Assembly: GCF_002288925.2 (NCBI RefSeq)
Contig: NW_022098043.1
Span: 9,993,489-10,057,488 of the forward strand
Direction: 5' to 3'
DNA length: 64,000 nt
Source of the DNA: Delphinapterus leucas
Taxonomy: Eukaryota > Chordata > Mammalia > Artiodactyla > Monodontidae
Of this stretch, positions 9,590 through 20,915 are shown piece after piece. The number at the start of each line of letters is the position of its first letter. Within the stretch, counting starts at the first letter, position 1. The notes below the pieces were generated by a model. The model was not told where the DNA came from, did not search any database, and saw only the letters and a program-made list of their open reading frames with translations. A program made the position numbers and the translations under genes.

Positions 9590-9730
9590 TGCTTTGCCAT
9601 TTTGCGAGCACTTTCACCCACTTTATTTCACCTGATTCTCACAACAGCCCCTGGGAGGCACGTAGACAAGTAGCAGCATGCCTATTTTGTAGATGGAGAA
9701 ACTGAGCCTCAGAGACCAGACATGGCTCAT
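9590..9730 (-). mobile_element. MIR SINE
   Basis: 'tgattctcacaacagcccct' and 'ttgtagatggagaaactgag' identify a minus-strand MIR. Confidence 0.85.
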
Positions 9731-9757
9731 GCAGCTATGGAGACACGGAAGGAGTGA

Positions 9758-9990
9758 CAACTATAACAGTAGCAAACGTACACTGAGCGCTTGTTCTGTG
9801 CCTGGTACTCTCAGAGGCACTTTTAGACATTTTGATGTATTCACCCTTATAGCAACTCTATGAGATAGGTGTTATTGTTATGCCCATTTTTCAGAGGGGG
9901 AAATGGAGGCACAGAGTGACAGAGTGACTTGCCCAAGGTCACGTAGCTAGTAAGTGGGGGGACTGGGATCCTGACCCAGGAAATCTCACA
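9758..9990 (-). mobile_element. MIR SINE, nearly full length
   Basis: 'cactgagcgcttgttctgtg', 'cttatagcaactctatgaga', 'ttgcccaaggtcacgtagct' and 'gggatcctgacccagg' in minus-strand MIR order. Confidence 0.92.
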
Positions 9991-10849
9991 CCAGAATCTA
10001 TCTTTAGCCACCAGGTTATACATCCTCCCAGTTAGGAAGGAGGAATGCAGCTCAGATCTGCTCAGTGTCTGTGTAACAATACTTCAGCTGTCAGTGGGCG
10101 ACACAACCTGTGAGTTAAATGCCTGAGAACTGACGTTAGGAATTACAAATCCACGTAGATCCTGCTGCCTGGCGGAACTCGGGTCCGGAACATGCTTTGT
10201 TTCTGTGTTTCTCTCGATCATTGACTTTCATATTTAGAAACCATTTCAAAGCTCAGTCTGGGGAATATTTCCTAGAAGGTCATAAAAATAAGCAGCCAAC
10301 TTCTAAACCTACATCCCAGAGATTGACAGAAGGATGGGCAGGGCATGTACCTGGCATTCTGTGAGTCCCAGATCATGGGTGCAGCCCCCAGGTGGGCCTA
10401 TTCATCCCACTTATTTTCCAGTCTGTGGGGATGCCTTGCTCCTTCCCGCAAGGGTGAGCCAGGGAGGTGGGACCACCCCAGACTTTGGAACTCTACAAAT
10501 GGATGGGTTCTCATCTCTTAGAATTAAGATGGAGGATTAACCCCATTGCGTACAAGACAGGACATACATCCATATAAGGGATAAAGGGTGGCCAGCTGCC
10601 ACAGAGGGGCTGGGTGAGGGAGCACACACGCGTCCGACCACCCATCCCCCTTGCAGAAAACGCATAGGTCCTTCCACCTGTGGGCAGGACACCAGCAAAA
10701 ACTTGGGCTGGCTTCTGGTTTAGGGTCAGGTTTCCAATGCCCAAATCTCCTTATCTCTGGGGCAGCTTGCTGTGTCTTCCCTGCAGGACAAGAACCCTGT
10801 GATCATGACAGCCTGTCACCAGGCTGCCACCTGTGTATGGTGGGAGCCC
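9991..10849. other. Unique stretch, nothing recognised
   Basis: No repeat family or exon could be supported. Short frames on both strands only. Confidence 0.4.
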
Positions 10850-11110
10850 AGAGATGTGTCTCATTTGAATCTCGTTCGAGGAAAATGATTAAAGGTTCAG
10901 AAGGATTAATTTACGAGGAAAGATTAAAGACACTCAATCCGTGTAGCTTGGCCGAACCATGACCAAAGATTGGGGACTTCGGGGATGTTTCAAAATATTT
11001 GAAGAGAGTGGCAACCCTGGGGAGGGGGCGAGTGGGGTGATTTGGTCCAGAAGAAGGAAACAAGGGGGAGGGGAATCAGGGATGATGACAAAGATGAAAC
11101 TGGAATATCT
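10850..11110 (+). mobile_element. L3/CR1 LINE remnant, end of reverse-transcriptase ORF
   Basis: Translation near 10880-10950 reads KMIKGSEGLIYEERLKTL, and the next frame near 10975 gives RGCFKIFEESG. CR1-superfamily ORF2 proteins end with a stretch of the type 'GL.YEERL..L.LFSLE.RR.RGD.I..FKYLKG', so this is a recognisable C-terminal remnant. It is frameshifted and non-functional. Much rarer than the L2/MIR copies around it. Confidence 0.7.
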
Positions 11111-11119
11111 CTCTGCATC

Positions 11120-11306
11120 TTTGAAACAATGGCTGACATAGGTGCTTATTCTGTGTGAAGCCCGACCTGATGTAATTTAACGGGCTATGTCTGATGGTAT
11201 CTGCTTTTCAGATGGGGAAATTGAGGCACGGAGAGGGTCACGAGGTTGATGAGTATCAGAATGTGAACCCACGTTGGCCTGACTCTTAACCCTCACGCCA
11301 AATTAC
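11120..11306 (-). mobile_element. MIR SINE
   Basis: 'taggtgcttattctgtgtga', 'ttttcagatggggaaattga' and 'gtgaacccacgttggcctga' in minus-strand order. Confidence 0.8.
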
Positions 11307-11389
11307 CTTGTGATCACTTGGACTATTTTTCGGCAAATACCCATCCTTTCTCCCTTTCTCTGTGGGCAGAACATACTCCCCACCCCACC

Positions 11390-11785
11390 CGTCTAGGGCA
11401 TGGTCCTGTGGCTGGTTTTGGCCTGTGGGGTGATAGATGCCAGGAGAAGCTTGAAAGGGGCTTGCACAGTGGGATTTGCCCCTTGGATTGGCAGAAATCC
11501 AAGGAGAAGGCAGGTTCTCCTTGAGAAGAGCTTTCCTCTGGAGCCGCTGTTCTCTCAGCTGGGACCCCAGAGTGAATGCACATGAGACAGAACTGAACTC
11601 AACTTGCAACCCAGAGCCAAGCCCGGCTGGACTCACAGCTTAAACAAAACTGCCCAACTGAGCCCAGCGCAGATCAGCCAACCCCCAGCCAACCACAGAT
11701 TCATGGTCATGAGGGCAAATGATTGTTTTAAGCCACTAAGTTTGGGGCTGCTTGTTACACAGTGATAGCTAGTTATTACATATTT
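11390..11785 (+). mobile_element. Ancient LTR-like element (MaLR/MLT1-like)
   Basis: The right end has 'ttttaagccactaagtttgg' and 'gctgcttgttacacagtgat', the typical tail of this ancient LTR group; the upstream part is a diverged match. A related copy lies at 39540-39980. Subfamily not determined. Confidence 0.6.
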
Positions 11786-11794
11786 CATGATACT

Positions 11795-11940
11795 TGAATG
11801 CTGCTCAAGGCCCTCCAGCACGGGGCTTATGCCAACTTTCCAGGCTCATCTCTGATCTCACGCCCACTGGTACCATATGCACAAGATTCTTATTACTCCT
11901 AGAATATTCTTTTGATTGCCATATGTCTTGCTCACGCACA
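11795..11940 (+). mobile_element. L2 LINE fragment
   Basis: 'ctgctcaaggccctccagca' followed by 'ctgatctcacgcccactg' resembles the region upstream of the L2 3' end. Confidence 0.5.
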
Positions 11941-12002
11941 TTCATTTTTTGCCAGCTATATTGAGGTATAACTTAACATAAAATAAAATTCACCAGTTCA
12001 CA
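11941..12002. mobile_element. L1M-type LINE fragment
   Basis: 'atattgaggtataacttaac' and 'ataaaattcaccagttca' resemble a common old L1 segment. Strand not assigned. Confidence 0.5.
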
Positions 12003-12079
12003 GATATGGCCTGTTATCATCAGGTTTACCTTAATGGGGAAGAGAGAATTCCCAAATCTCAGAGAGAGATGGTACTGCA

Positions 12080-12182
12080 AAGTTTATTTTCAACGGGGAA
12101 ACTGAGTCTCCGAGAGGAGGCGGTGGTAGAGCCGGGCCGCTTGACTCCTAGCTTAGTGCTTCATCCACCACCCCAGCAGGAT
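12080..12182 (-). mobile_element. MIR SINE fragment
   Basis: 'ggggaaactgagtctccgag' and 'agccgggccgcttgactcct'. Confidence 0.65.
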
Positions 12183-12708
12183 CCTCAGACTAGGCAGCAG
12201 GTTCTGACACCGAGTGTAAGGTAAGATCATGCCTCAGCCTGGGCAATTACCCAGCCACCTCTCGCAGGGGCCTCCGAGGCTGCTTTTAGAACAGCACACA
12301 GGGTTCAGGTTACTCTATTAGAAAAAAGATATTACCGAGGCAAGTGCAGCCTGGCTGGGGAGGGCGGGGGTGGCTTCCTGTAGTGCTTGGGCCTCCCTTT
12401 TGCAGCGGGTGAAGAAAGGTGATGTCGTGTCTGCACGATAAGGACAGTGATGGCGGCTGGATCACAGGGACGCAAGTGATTCATCAGGGGAAGAAGAGAT
12501 GAGGGCATGGGGGCCCAGAGCCCGGGTCAAGTGGATGGACACAGGGGTGGAATCCACGGGCAATTTCCCCAGGTGGAAAGGCCTCCAACCCCATTTGGCA
12601 CATTGGCCCCAATGCCACCTATTGGTACTGATGCCCCCTCCCTAGCAGTAAACAAGGGGACAGCTTGGGGTGGGGTGAGAGAATGGAATTCAGGAATGAG
12701 TCTCATTT
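12183..12708. other. Unique stretch, nothing recognised
   Basis: No feature that can be supported. Confidence 0.35.
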
Positions 12709-12850
12709 TCATTCATTCATTCATCCACGCATTCATTCATTCACTCATTTATTCATGCAACAGTGGTTACCAAGACAGGCACAGAGCCTTTTTTCTCATG
12801 AGACTCACAGGTTACCTAGTTCCAGCTCTGGACCTGCTCCAAGAGAAAGG
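12709..12850 (-). mobile_element. L2 LINE tail with expanded (ATTC)n
   Basis: The ATTC repeat 12709-12757 is the reverse complement of the L2 'GAATGAAT' terminus, expanded into a microsatellite. The following text ('cacaggttacctagttccag') is a weaker L2 match. Confidence 0.55.
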
Positions 12851-13084
12851 ACGGGGGTTCTGTGATGGCCTGTAACAGGTGGATGGGGCCCAGGCCATGG
12901 GCTCAGGAGAAGTAGTAGCTAGTTACCCTTGAGAGACACCTTCTGGAAACTGTGGCGAGCCTTCCACTTTCTGATGAAAGGAAGCGTGTCCTGCCGGAGG
13001 TTCAAGGCTTTGTCCCCATCAAGAAAGTGTTCAGACCCGACTTAAAGGATAACAAATGAGGTGCCTGGAGTATACAGATGTCCA

Positions 13085-13215
13085 GATATCTGCATCTCAA
13101 TCCAGTTCTGGAACTTTGCAGCTGGGAAACTTTGGGCAAGTTTCTGAACTTCTCTGAATCCACTTTCCTTATTTATAGCTGAGCTCACCAGACACAAAAT
13201 GAACCTTAAGTCTCC
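13085..13215 (+). mobile_element. MIR SINE
   Basis: 'tttgggcaagtttctgaact' and 'tctctgaatccactttcctt' mark the MIR core. Confidence 0.8.
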
Positions 13216-14459
13216 ATCATGCTCCATGTCTGGTCTAATGACAGCAGTGGGTTCAAGATGTGCTTAACAGAGGCCTTCACACTGGCCTAGATGCTGCCTG
13301 GGCCCAAAGACCCAGCCCAGGTGGCCCAGAGATGCTGCCAGGCCAGACATGCCCCTGGGTCGGGGTGGGGTGGGGAAGGTCAGTGTCTTCAGAAGGCTTC
13401 CCCTACCACCAACCTCTGCAAATACTTGGAGGACGAATTGAAGAGAGAACAAGCTGACATTCTGCCCTAACGGGGTGGAGGGCACCTTTCCAGGGCATGG
13501 TGGGGCCTCGGGAGCAGGGAGGGGCTTGCGATGGAAGGCGGGTCACTGTCTGCCCCTGCCCTCTGAGAGATTCCTGCATCATCCATCTAATCCACACCAT
13601 AACCCAAAGGTCCTTATTGTCAGCACACGCAGAGTTTGCGCTGCTCCAGCCAGAAAATTCTGGGCCCAAACGGCGTTTGGGTCAGTGCACGTGGTCCTCT
13701 AACTAAAAGCACCCTGTCACATCAATGTCACCGCCACAATCAGACAAGAAGCTGAGCGGGGCTGGAGCTGGCGTCTGTTTGGTGCTTGCCAGAGCAGCGT
13801 ACTCACTGCGGTGTGTAGGATGGGGCTTCGGAAATACCAGGACGTGCTAAATGGTGCCAGAACATGTTCGCTTGGTGACTTAGGGTCCACCAGCCCCTGC
13901 AGGCGTCAGGGCCCGGAGAAGGGATCAGAAGGGGGACCAGAGCTGAGGAAGGCGCCTCCCCTTCCCTGGGGAGGAACCTGAGCTTCAGCAGAGGGGAGAG
14001 CTGAGCTCCTGCTGGGTGCAGGATTCCCAGGTGGGGAGACTGAGCCCGGAAGCGCAGGAGATCCGCAGAGGTTGCAGGGGGCGGGTGCTTCAACCAGGGC
14101 CCCCAACTCCTGGTCACCCCCAACTTCCAAAACAGAGCCTAGAAGGCTCCAGAGCAGACAGGAGCTGGAGTGCTTGAACTTGGCTTAGGAGGGGAAAGCA
14201 AATCACCTCCCCCTCCTTGCCTTACGCCCTCCTTGCCTGCACCTTCCAGACCCCTTCTTGGCTCACACCTCGGACTTTTCCACACTTTGTTTTATCGAGT
14301 GATGCTGTTGATATACTAGCCATGTTACTCTGGGGCACGCCCGTCCATCTTTCCAGACCTCACATCCCTGGCGAGGTGATACTTCCTCACGAGGAGTGGT
14401 GAGGACTCAAGCCAGCATGCCAGGTACCATGACCGCTGTACCTACCATGTGCCGGAAAT
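13216..14459. other. Largely unique stretch
   Basis: No exon or clear repeat. Around 13710-13750 two TGTCA cores and ATCAAT lie close together (MEIS/PBX-like), too weak to call. 14190-14400 may be a decayed LINE piece. Confidence 0.35.
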
Positions 14460-14935
14460 GTACCATTCATTCATTCACGCAACAAATACTTAGTGAGCAT
14501 CCACTGGATGCCAGGCACTGTCCTTGATGCTAAGGACACAGGGATGAATGACATGCAGTCCCTACCCTCGTGGAGCTTATAGTCTAGCAGACCACAACCA
14601 GGTACACATCGACAACATATACTATGTATGGTAAATATCGTATCATATGTTTCTAGTTGTCACATAATGTGATATTAAGAAGTGATAAGCAACGGAGAAA
14701 ATTAAGCAGGGTAAGGAGACAGAGAGTGAAAGGGTGGGAGGGGTTATTAGGATAGAAAGGTCAGGAAGGACCCCACTAGGGGTGGTGACATTACAGAAGA
14801 GATCACCCAAAGGAGGTGAGGGAGCGAGGCACGTGGATGCTGGGGAAGAGGGTTCCAGGTGAAGGGAGAGAAACACCAAGGCCCTGAGTCTGCAGCATTG
14901 TTGGCAGTTCTAAGGCACCAAGGAAGCCAGGGCAG
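14460..14935 (-). mobile_element. L2 LINE 3' end
   Basis: 'cattcattcacgcaacaaat', 'gatgccaggcactgtccttg', 'ctaccctcgtggagcttata', 'aaattaagcagggtaaggag', 'aacaccaaggccctgagtct' form a continuous minus-strand L2 of about 475 bp. Confidence 0.92.
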
Positions 14936-16124
14936 CTAAAGCCGAGGGAATTACTTGTTACTGTCATCATTATTATTGCTATTAATTTATTATTATTCCT
15001 TAATATAAATATGATATTTGATCTGGGCCTAAGAGATGGGGTCCTAGCTTCCAAATCCTCACAACCCTAAGGATCCTCACCCCCAGGACGGCCCCTCTTC
15101 ACCAGTCCCGGTTTCCCCAGGTCAAGCAGCACTCCCCGCCCCAGGCAGGGTGAACCGATTCATCCATCCGGGCCAGTAGGCACAGTGCCCAGGGCCCACA
15201 AAATATTCTCATTTTGATTCCTTTTACAATCAGGTGGAAAAAGAATATAACAATAATGAATATAAAATCTTGAATCCAGCCTGGATTATATTTGCTTTTA
15301 TACCAGTGTGGTCATAAAATAGACATTTTAATACTTTCCCACTGAGGAAGGGGGTCACAGGGACAATCGTGCTAGACCCATGCATCAGTGTGGTCCCCCC
15401 TCTGAGGAGTGGGGGGATGCTTCGGCTGCCCATGGGTGGCCCCTTTGTGCCTCCAGGACCTCAGTCACGGAAGGCTGGGGTTCAAACGAGCTACCTGGTG
15501 AGCTGCCACGAGCCCCTGCCAGCTGTCCGGCTCCCTGACAGCTGGAGCCCCTGCCCGGCTTGGGCAAGAACGGGTGACCAATGGCTGCCGCTGCTCCGAC
15601 CCTTGCTCCTGTGTTTCACTTCTCCAAACCATATGCAGGGGCATCTCTGAGAGAGCTGCTGCCTCCATTTCTTGCTGAGTCCCCCTTCCTTCCCTTTAAA
15701 TCTAGAGAAGCAGTGATTTAATATTAATATTTATTCATGTACTCAATCCTTTCCCTGTTAAATAATTTCTCAGCTGTCGGAGGCTTCTGAAGGCTAATTT
15801 AAAACAGATGTCACGGTTATCTAACTTATGCCCTCAGATTCTCAGAGAGAAGGGCGGGGGGTGGGGGCATCTGCATCCCTGCCCCCATCACCCACACCGC
15901 TCCGCCTGCTACGAGGGGTCTGGGTAACATGGACGGATCTGTCCCCTAGGAGCCAACCCCCCAGGCTGCGAGGTGGGGAGGCGCCCACATCTCTGGCTCG
16001 CTGGGGAAGCTGACACCGGGACTTAACTCTAAAAGGGAGAGGGAGCTGTCAGGAAGGGGGAACTGGGGAGAAGGAGAGAGGAAAAGGACATTCCACGTGG
16101 TGTTAAATAAACTGCACACATAGA
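14936..16124. other. Unique stretch with a candidate conserved element
   Basis: No interspersed repeat recognised. Short AT-rich runs at 14970-15015 and 15230-15260. The segment 15690-15835 is listed separately. Confidence 0.35.
15690..15835. promoter_or_regulatory. Putative AT-rich conserved non-coding element
   Basis: Unique AT-rich island in a GC-rich setting, with homeodomain-type cores (TTTAATATTAATATTTATTC, gttaaataattt, gctaatttaaaa), an E-box-like cagatg (15805-15810) and a GATA core in reverse (ttatcta). Conservation cannot be tested here. Confidence 0.25.
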
Positions 16125-16352
16125 ATAACAATAATAGAATAATAGTTAATACTTGTACAGAATTTAATATGCACCTGGCACAGTTCCATGCATTTTACAT
16201 ATATTAACACATTTAATGCTCACACAACCCCAGTGAGTTCTGTAGTATTGTCCCCACTTCACAGATGAGGAAATGGAGGCAACATGAGGTTAGATAACTT
16301 GTCTGATATCACGTGCTAGTAAGAGTAGGATCCGGTATTTGAACTCAGGAAG
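16125..16352 (-). mobile_element. MIR SINE, nearly full length
   Basis: 'tattaacacatttaatgctc', 'cacttcacagatgaggaaat', 'gtatttgaactcaggaag' in minus-strand order. Confidence 0.9.
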
Positions 16353-16399
16353 ACAGAGGTGGGGCTGAAACATGAGTGCCCTTTTGGTCGCCAAGAGAC

Positions 16400-16485
16400 A
16401 TCTGTAAGGTTCCACTTCCTCATCTGTAAAACGGAGGAAATACAGCTTGCTCACAAAAGTTATTAAGGGGGTAATAAGATGACCT
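16400..16485 (+). mobile_element. MIR SINE fragment
   Basis: 'ttcctcatctgtaaaacgga' is the MIR core. Confidence 0.7.
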
Positions 16486-17231
16486 GGGCAACACCTGACT
16501 GTAGCATCTTTGGGCTGACCTACAGCTGGTCAGCAACAAATGGATCGGTAATTGACACACCAGGTATTCAGGAGATATCCTCCTGTCTCCTTCCAGCCTC
16601 CATCTCTTTCCCTCTCTCTCTCAATGCCTTCTTTTCTTCTCTTTCCCAAAAACCTCACACTTCAAGGTTATGTCTGTTACAGCTGATCGAAATCTCAGTG
16701 ATCGCATCAGTACCAGCTAACGAGAGCTGACAAAACAAAAGAAACGTGTCCCACTGTGGCTACCTTCACAACCCACCAACCTGCAATCCCAGCATGTTGA
16801 CTGGGAGGCTTCCCAGCCTCAACCCCTGCCCCTTTATGTAAACCCACTGACCTCAGAGACTCTCCATTCAACCCCCAGGAGGTTCAAATTCAGATTTTTA
16901 ATCCCTTCTCCACCCACCAAGAAGCCTGGTTTGCTATACGATGTACTTTGAAGACAACGGGCATATTGGACATTGCTTTTAAAAGTACATGTGCCACCTC
17001 CCCAGTTCAGCCTCTAAGACCCAGTCATCCTCCCACACACAGGGTCATTGCTCTAAATGGAGGGAATTCCCAGCTTGAGTGATGACGAGACAGGAGTAAG
17101 ACAGTCAATCATTCCTCCGGCACTGTACGAACTCATGCAAATTAGCAAAGTGCAGACCACATCAGTGTTTTTGTGAACAGAGATGAGGGGACGGGGCAAG
17201 GCAGTAATCAGCTGGAAAAAAAAAGAGAGAA

Positions 17232-17283
<52 letters not shown>

Positions 17284-17509
17284 CTTGCCCGCCGTCTCTG
17301 GGCACGTGCTCAGAGCTCTGTACGGACTTTTCCGGGTAGAGGCAAAATCTTGAGCACTGGACCTCCTGCCCTGTGGCTTGGACCCTTGAGAATGTGCCCA
17401 CTGATTGGATTACTGCTGGCTCTTTATCCTCCAGAGTCCATGGCATCCTTAGTTTATAGAAGGGTCTGTCCTGAAAGTTCACCTACAAGTCAGCTCCTTG
17501 GATCAGGTA
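16486..17509. other. Unique stretch with a CA microsatellite
   Basis: No repeat family or exon recognised besides (CA)n at 17234-17280. Confidence 0.4.
17234..17280. repeat. (AC)n microsatellite, 47 bp pure
   Basis: Uninterrupted AC dinucleotides, 23 full units; likely length-polymorphic. Confidence 0.98.
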
Positions 17510-17735
17510 ATATATCTTCCCAGAGAAGCAGTGTCAGAGGGCGCGATAAAAAAAGTCGTGGAGAAAGGCACAGCCTGTGAGGCTGGCACGCTTCAACAAG
17601 TCATCGACCCGCTCTGCTTCCTCATCTCTGAAAGGGGCAAGAAAAATACCCGCCAACCTCAAATGAGTCTAGAAAAATTAAAGGATGTAATGCACTTCAA
17701 GTGCTCACACCCAATAGGAGCTCAATAAGCCGTGG
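17510..17735 (+). mobile_element. MIR SINE, diverged
   Basis: 'cttcctcatctctgaaagg' (core) and a tail 'ccaataggagctcaataag'. The 5' half is poorly matched. Confidence 0.55.
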
Positions 17736-18099
17736 GCGTGGCTTTGGTATCATCACCGCTAATGTTGTAGCTGCATTGTTGTCATTACTGGTGATCGTTG
17801 GAGCCCCAGGGTAGCCCCCAAGCCCCCTGCATGCTGCGTGTAGCTGACAAAGTTTTTATCTGTAATGGTGGCTGCCCAGGATCGGAAATTGTTTCCTTGG
17901 GGAATTGCTCTGTGTTCTAAATCCTCTACGGGGACCAAGGATCTCTTCCTACCTCACCCAGGAAGAGAAGGAAAGGCTTGCTGAGTTGGTGTGGTGAAGT
18001 GGGGGGAGGGGAGAAAGCTGGGGGCTGGAAAATACTCCTAAACCCCAGTACAAGGAGACTCTCCACCTCAATGGACTAAAGCATTTCTCCTTGGGAAAT
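17736..18099. other. Unique stretch, nothing recognised
   Basis: No supported feature. Confidence 0.3.
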
Positions 18100-18335
18100 T
18101 CATTCCTGGGAGCATCCACCGTGTGCCATGAGGTACCCTACTTACACCGTAACCCTCAATCTCAACAACAGTTCTGGCGGGGGGGTGGGCATCATTGCCC
18201 CATTTTCCAGATGGGGCTTCTAAGGCTCAGAGACGTAGAACCAGTCACTGTCAAGATCACCCACGTAGAGCCTGGTGAAGGCCAGGCTGGAATTCAGGTC
18301 TCTTTGGCTCCAGAGTCCATGCTCTTCCCTTCCCT
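18100..18335 (-). mobile_element. MIR SINE
   Basis: 'cattttccagatggggcttc', 'ttctaaggctcagagacg', 'ctggaattcaggtctctttg' and 'ctccagagtccatgctctt' in minus-strand order. Confidence 0.85.
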
Positions 18336-18559
18336 TTGCCGCGAGGCCTCCAGGTGTCTGAAAACTGAAGCTCCAGGGGTCTAGTATTCACAGCTCAGGT
18401 GTTTGTAGGCTGAGATGCGCCCAAGCTCCCTCTGGCCGTTATTTGGCCAAATGAAGAGCTCTGTCTCTTTTAAAGTCGCTGCCCCATGTGACGCTGCCTT
18501 CCCAATCCTCCTTGTACCCCCCACCCCTCCAGACACAGCCCACGGCCCAGGGAGCAGGA

Positions 18560-18660
18560 AGCCTGGTTCCTAACCAGGCTCATTGCTGTGTGTCCATAGT
18601 TAAGTCCTTTGACGTCTCTGAGCCTCATTCTGCAGGTTCAGAAATCCAGGCCAGTCGTGG
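18560..18660 (+). mobile_element. MIR SINE, diverged
   Basis: 'ttaagtcctttgacgtctct' and 'gagcctcattctgcaggttc'. Confidence 0.6.
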
Positions 18661-19394
18661 GGTCCTTCCTGCTCCACAAGGCGGGGGGCACACACCCAGG
18701 GGGATAAGCCTACACCAGGGGTGCACAGGGACTGGCGGAGAGCTAACACCCTACAAACACGCCAGTCCACTGGGCATGATCTAGCACCGGGAACGGGGAA
18801 CGAGCCTGGCCTCCACCAGGGGCCCGCGCGCCTCTCCTCCGAGAGGGTTGCGGGAGTTACTATTAGCACAATCGTTTTAGTCAGGGTGTGATTAAGAGGC
18901 GCATGCATAATTCACCTGGCTCTTCCCTCTGCCCTGCTCTCTGCCTTCAGACATGGAGGGGACACGGCACGGGCTCCTCAGCCCTCCCTCCACCGCATCC
19001 ACCCCTCCTTTGTCCTGGGTGAGGGGCTGGGCGAGAAGCGACCCCTGGAGAGTGGGCCCTCTCGGGAAGCAGGATTTGGAGCAGCCTCTGCTCAGGGGAC
19101 CCCAAATAAGGGGTCAAACCGAGGGAGCCTCCCCCAGCTTCTCCCTAGGACACCTCCAGCCAAGAGGGAGAGATCCAGGCTGACTCTCCTGCCCTTAATC
19201 TTGGACTTCTACCTCGCCCTCCCCAGCCTCCCACCCCCATTGTCTCTCTAAGGGGCTGCTTTATTACTGCATGGCCAACTTCCCCTGAACCCTTCAAAGA
19301 CTCTTTCTCTTCTACAGGGGCTGACTCTACACATTGACTCCACACTGGGTGAAACAGGGGGGCCCATTATTTGTCCTAAAATCACCTTCTTCAA
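18661..19394. other. Unique stretch with a candidate regulatory segment
   Basis: Nothing recognised besides the segment at 18848-18925. Confidence 0.35.
18848..18925. promoter_or_regulatory. Putative POU/homeodomain regulatory segment
   Basis: Short unique segment with gtgattaag (18888-18896), an octamer-like ATGCATAATT (18903-18912) immediately followed by the E-box CACCTG (18914-18919). Inference from motif density only. Confidence 0.22.
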
Positions 19395-19585
19395 CCTTAG
19401 ATTTCACCAAGTGTCAGAGCTAGAAGGGCCTGTTTACATCAAGCAATCCAATCCTTCCAGACTCTAATGGAGAAATAGAGGCCAGAAAGGGCAAGTGACT
19501 TACCTGAGGCCACACAGTACATCTGTGGCTGAGCTGGGACAGCATCCCAGTCTTTGGGCACCCAAGATAGAGAGCTTCTCTCAAA
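19395..19585 (-). mobile_element. MIR-family SINE (MIR3-like)
   Basis: 'cagagctagaagggcctgtt', 'gagaaatagaggccagaaag' and 'ttacctgaggccacacagta' fit the MIR3-type variant on the minus strand. Confidence 0.75.
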
Positions 19586-19616
19586 CTCACACAGATGTTG
19601 AGGGGCAGGGTGTGGG

Positions 19617-19812
19617 GTAAGTGCTGGGAGGTAGAGACCTGGGTTGGCCACTTGACTTGGGACAAGTCACTCACCCTCTCTGGGCCTCAGTTATGTCATC
19701 TGCAAAATGATGTTGATGGCACGGGTCCCACCTCAGGGGACTCAGTGATAAGAATAATACAGAAAGCATCTAGCCCAGAGCCTCACAGACCCTGATTGCT
19801 CAATACGTGGTC
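19617..19812 (+). mobile_element. MIR SINE, nearly full length
   Basis: 'gacctgggttggccacttga', 'cctctctgggcctcagttat', 'agcccagagcctcacagacc', 'tgctcaatacgtgg'. Confidence 0.88.
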
Positions 19813-20190
19813 CTCAGAAGCAGAACTGGGTCAAGGATTTGCATGTATGCAGTTTATTTCGGGGAGGGGGGCACAATTCCAAGGACCACTGTCAGAAGCC
19901 TGGAGAAGCCGAAGTGTGTTATCAGGCAGCTTGCCTTGGAGGGCGACTGGGGCTCAGTCCCCTGGGAGAACTCTGGGAGCTGGTGTGAACAGAAGCCTCA
20001 GAACTATCCTGCCCGGGGGGGAAAAGCAGACAGGGATGGGGTGGGCAAAATAGGTCCTGCAGGCAAAGATAGCCCGTCGGCAAAGAAATGCAGGAGCTGG
20101 CAGGTGAAAAGTGGCCGGCGCACTCTGAGTGAACAGAGCCTGGGCCAGGGGTATGAGTGGGTACCACCAGCATCTGTACATATTAAACAG
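19805..20190 (+). mobile_element. Unnamed interspersed repeat, copy 1 of 3
   Basis: Begins 'gtcctcagaagcagaactgg', then 'catgtatgcagtttatttcg'. The same order of text (agaagcagac..., caaggattc..., tgcaggtagtttattt gggag) occurs at 49035-49270 and, reversed, at 50400-50640. I do not recall the family name. Edges approximate. Confidence 0.6.
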
Positions 20191-20635
20191 CTTTTTATAT
20201 AACCAGGGACGTGGGGAGGGACTGCTGGGTCTTCTTATCAGTTCTTCTCCTGCCTTCAGAACTGTACATTTCCGTCACTTCAAAGCTTCCATTTCATCAG
20301 CAGCAGGAAGCATGGTAATGAAGCAGGAAGGTTTGGGACCAGATAAAAGAAGAACTGCCCATCTGTGAAGATGCTTAAACCCTGACTACAGGGATTCGGA
20401 GGACATGCGGAATCCCTTCCCTGGAGCGTCCCAGAGGCTCACTGGTGATACCAGGGAACTAGAGAGGTTTAGACTTAGGGCCTCAGCAGAGCCGACGGAG
20501 AGTGGGCCTTTCTGCCTGTGATGTGTATTCCCTACAGGAACTCGGTGGAGAGGGCTATCCAGGAAGCCACAGGACAAATGGGGCTGAGCTGCCTACAGCA
20601 TCCATGGGTGAAAGGCATTATTTTTATATTCAAAT
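20191..20635. other. Unique stretch, nothing recognised
   Basis: No supported feature. Confidence 0.35.
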
Positions 20636-20867
20636 AAACCCAGAGCTGGTGGATCCTTATAATAAAATACTACTCGGCAATAAAAAGGGATGAGCTGTTG
20701 ATACATGGAACCACATGGGTAAATTGCAAAAGCATTAGAGTGAAAGACACCAGACCCAGGAGACACAAACTGTGGTTCCATTTACATGAAATTCTAGAAA
20801 AGGCCAAATTACGGTGGCTGAAAGCAGGTCAGTGGTTACCTGGGCCTAAGGCTGGGAATGAAGGGAC

Positions 20868-20915
<48 letters not shown>

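Noticed and set aside
17053..17580. Cys-Val and Thr-His repeat peptides
   Set aside because: Direct translation of the CA microsatellite.
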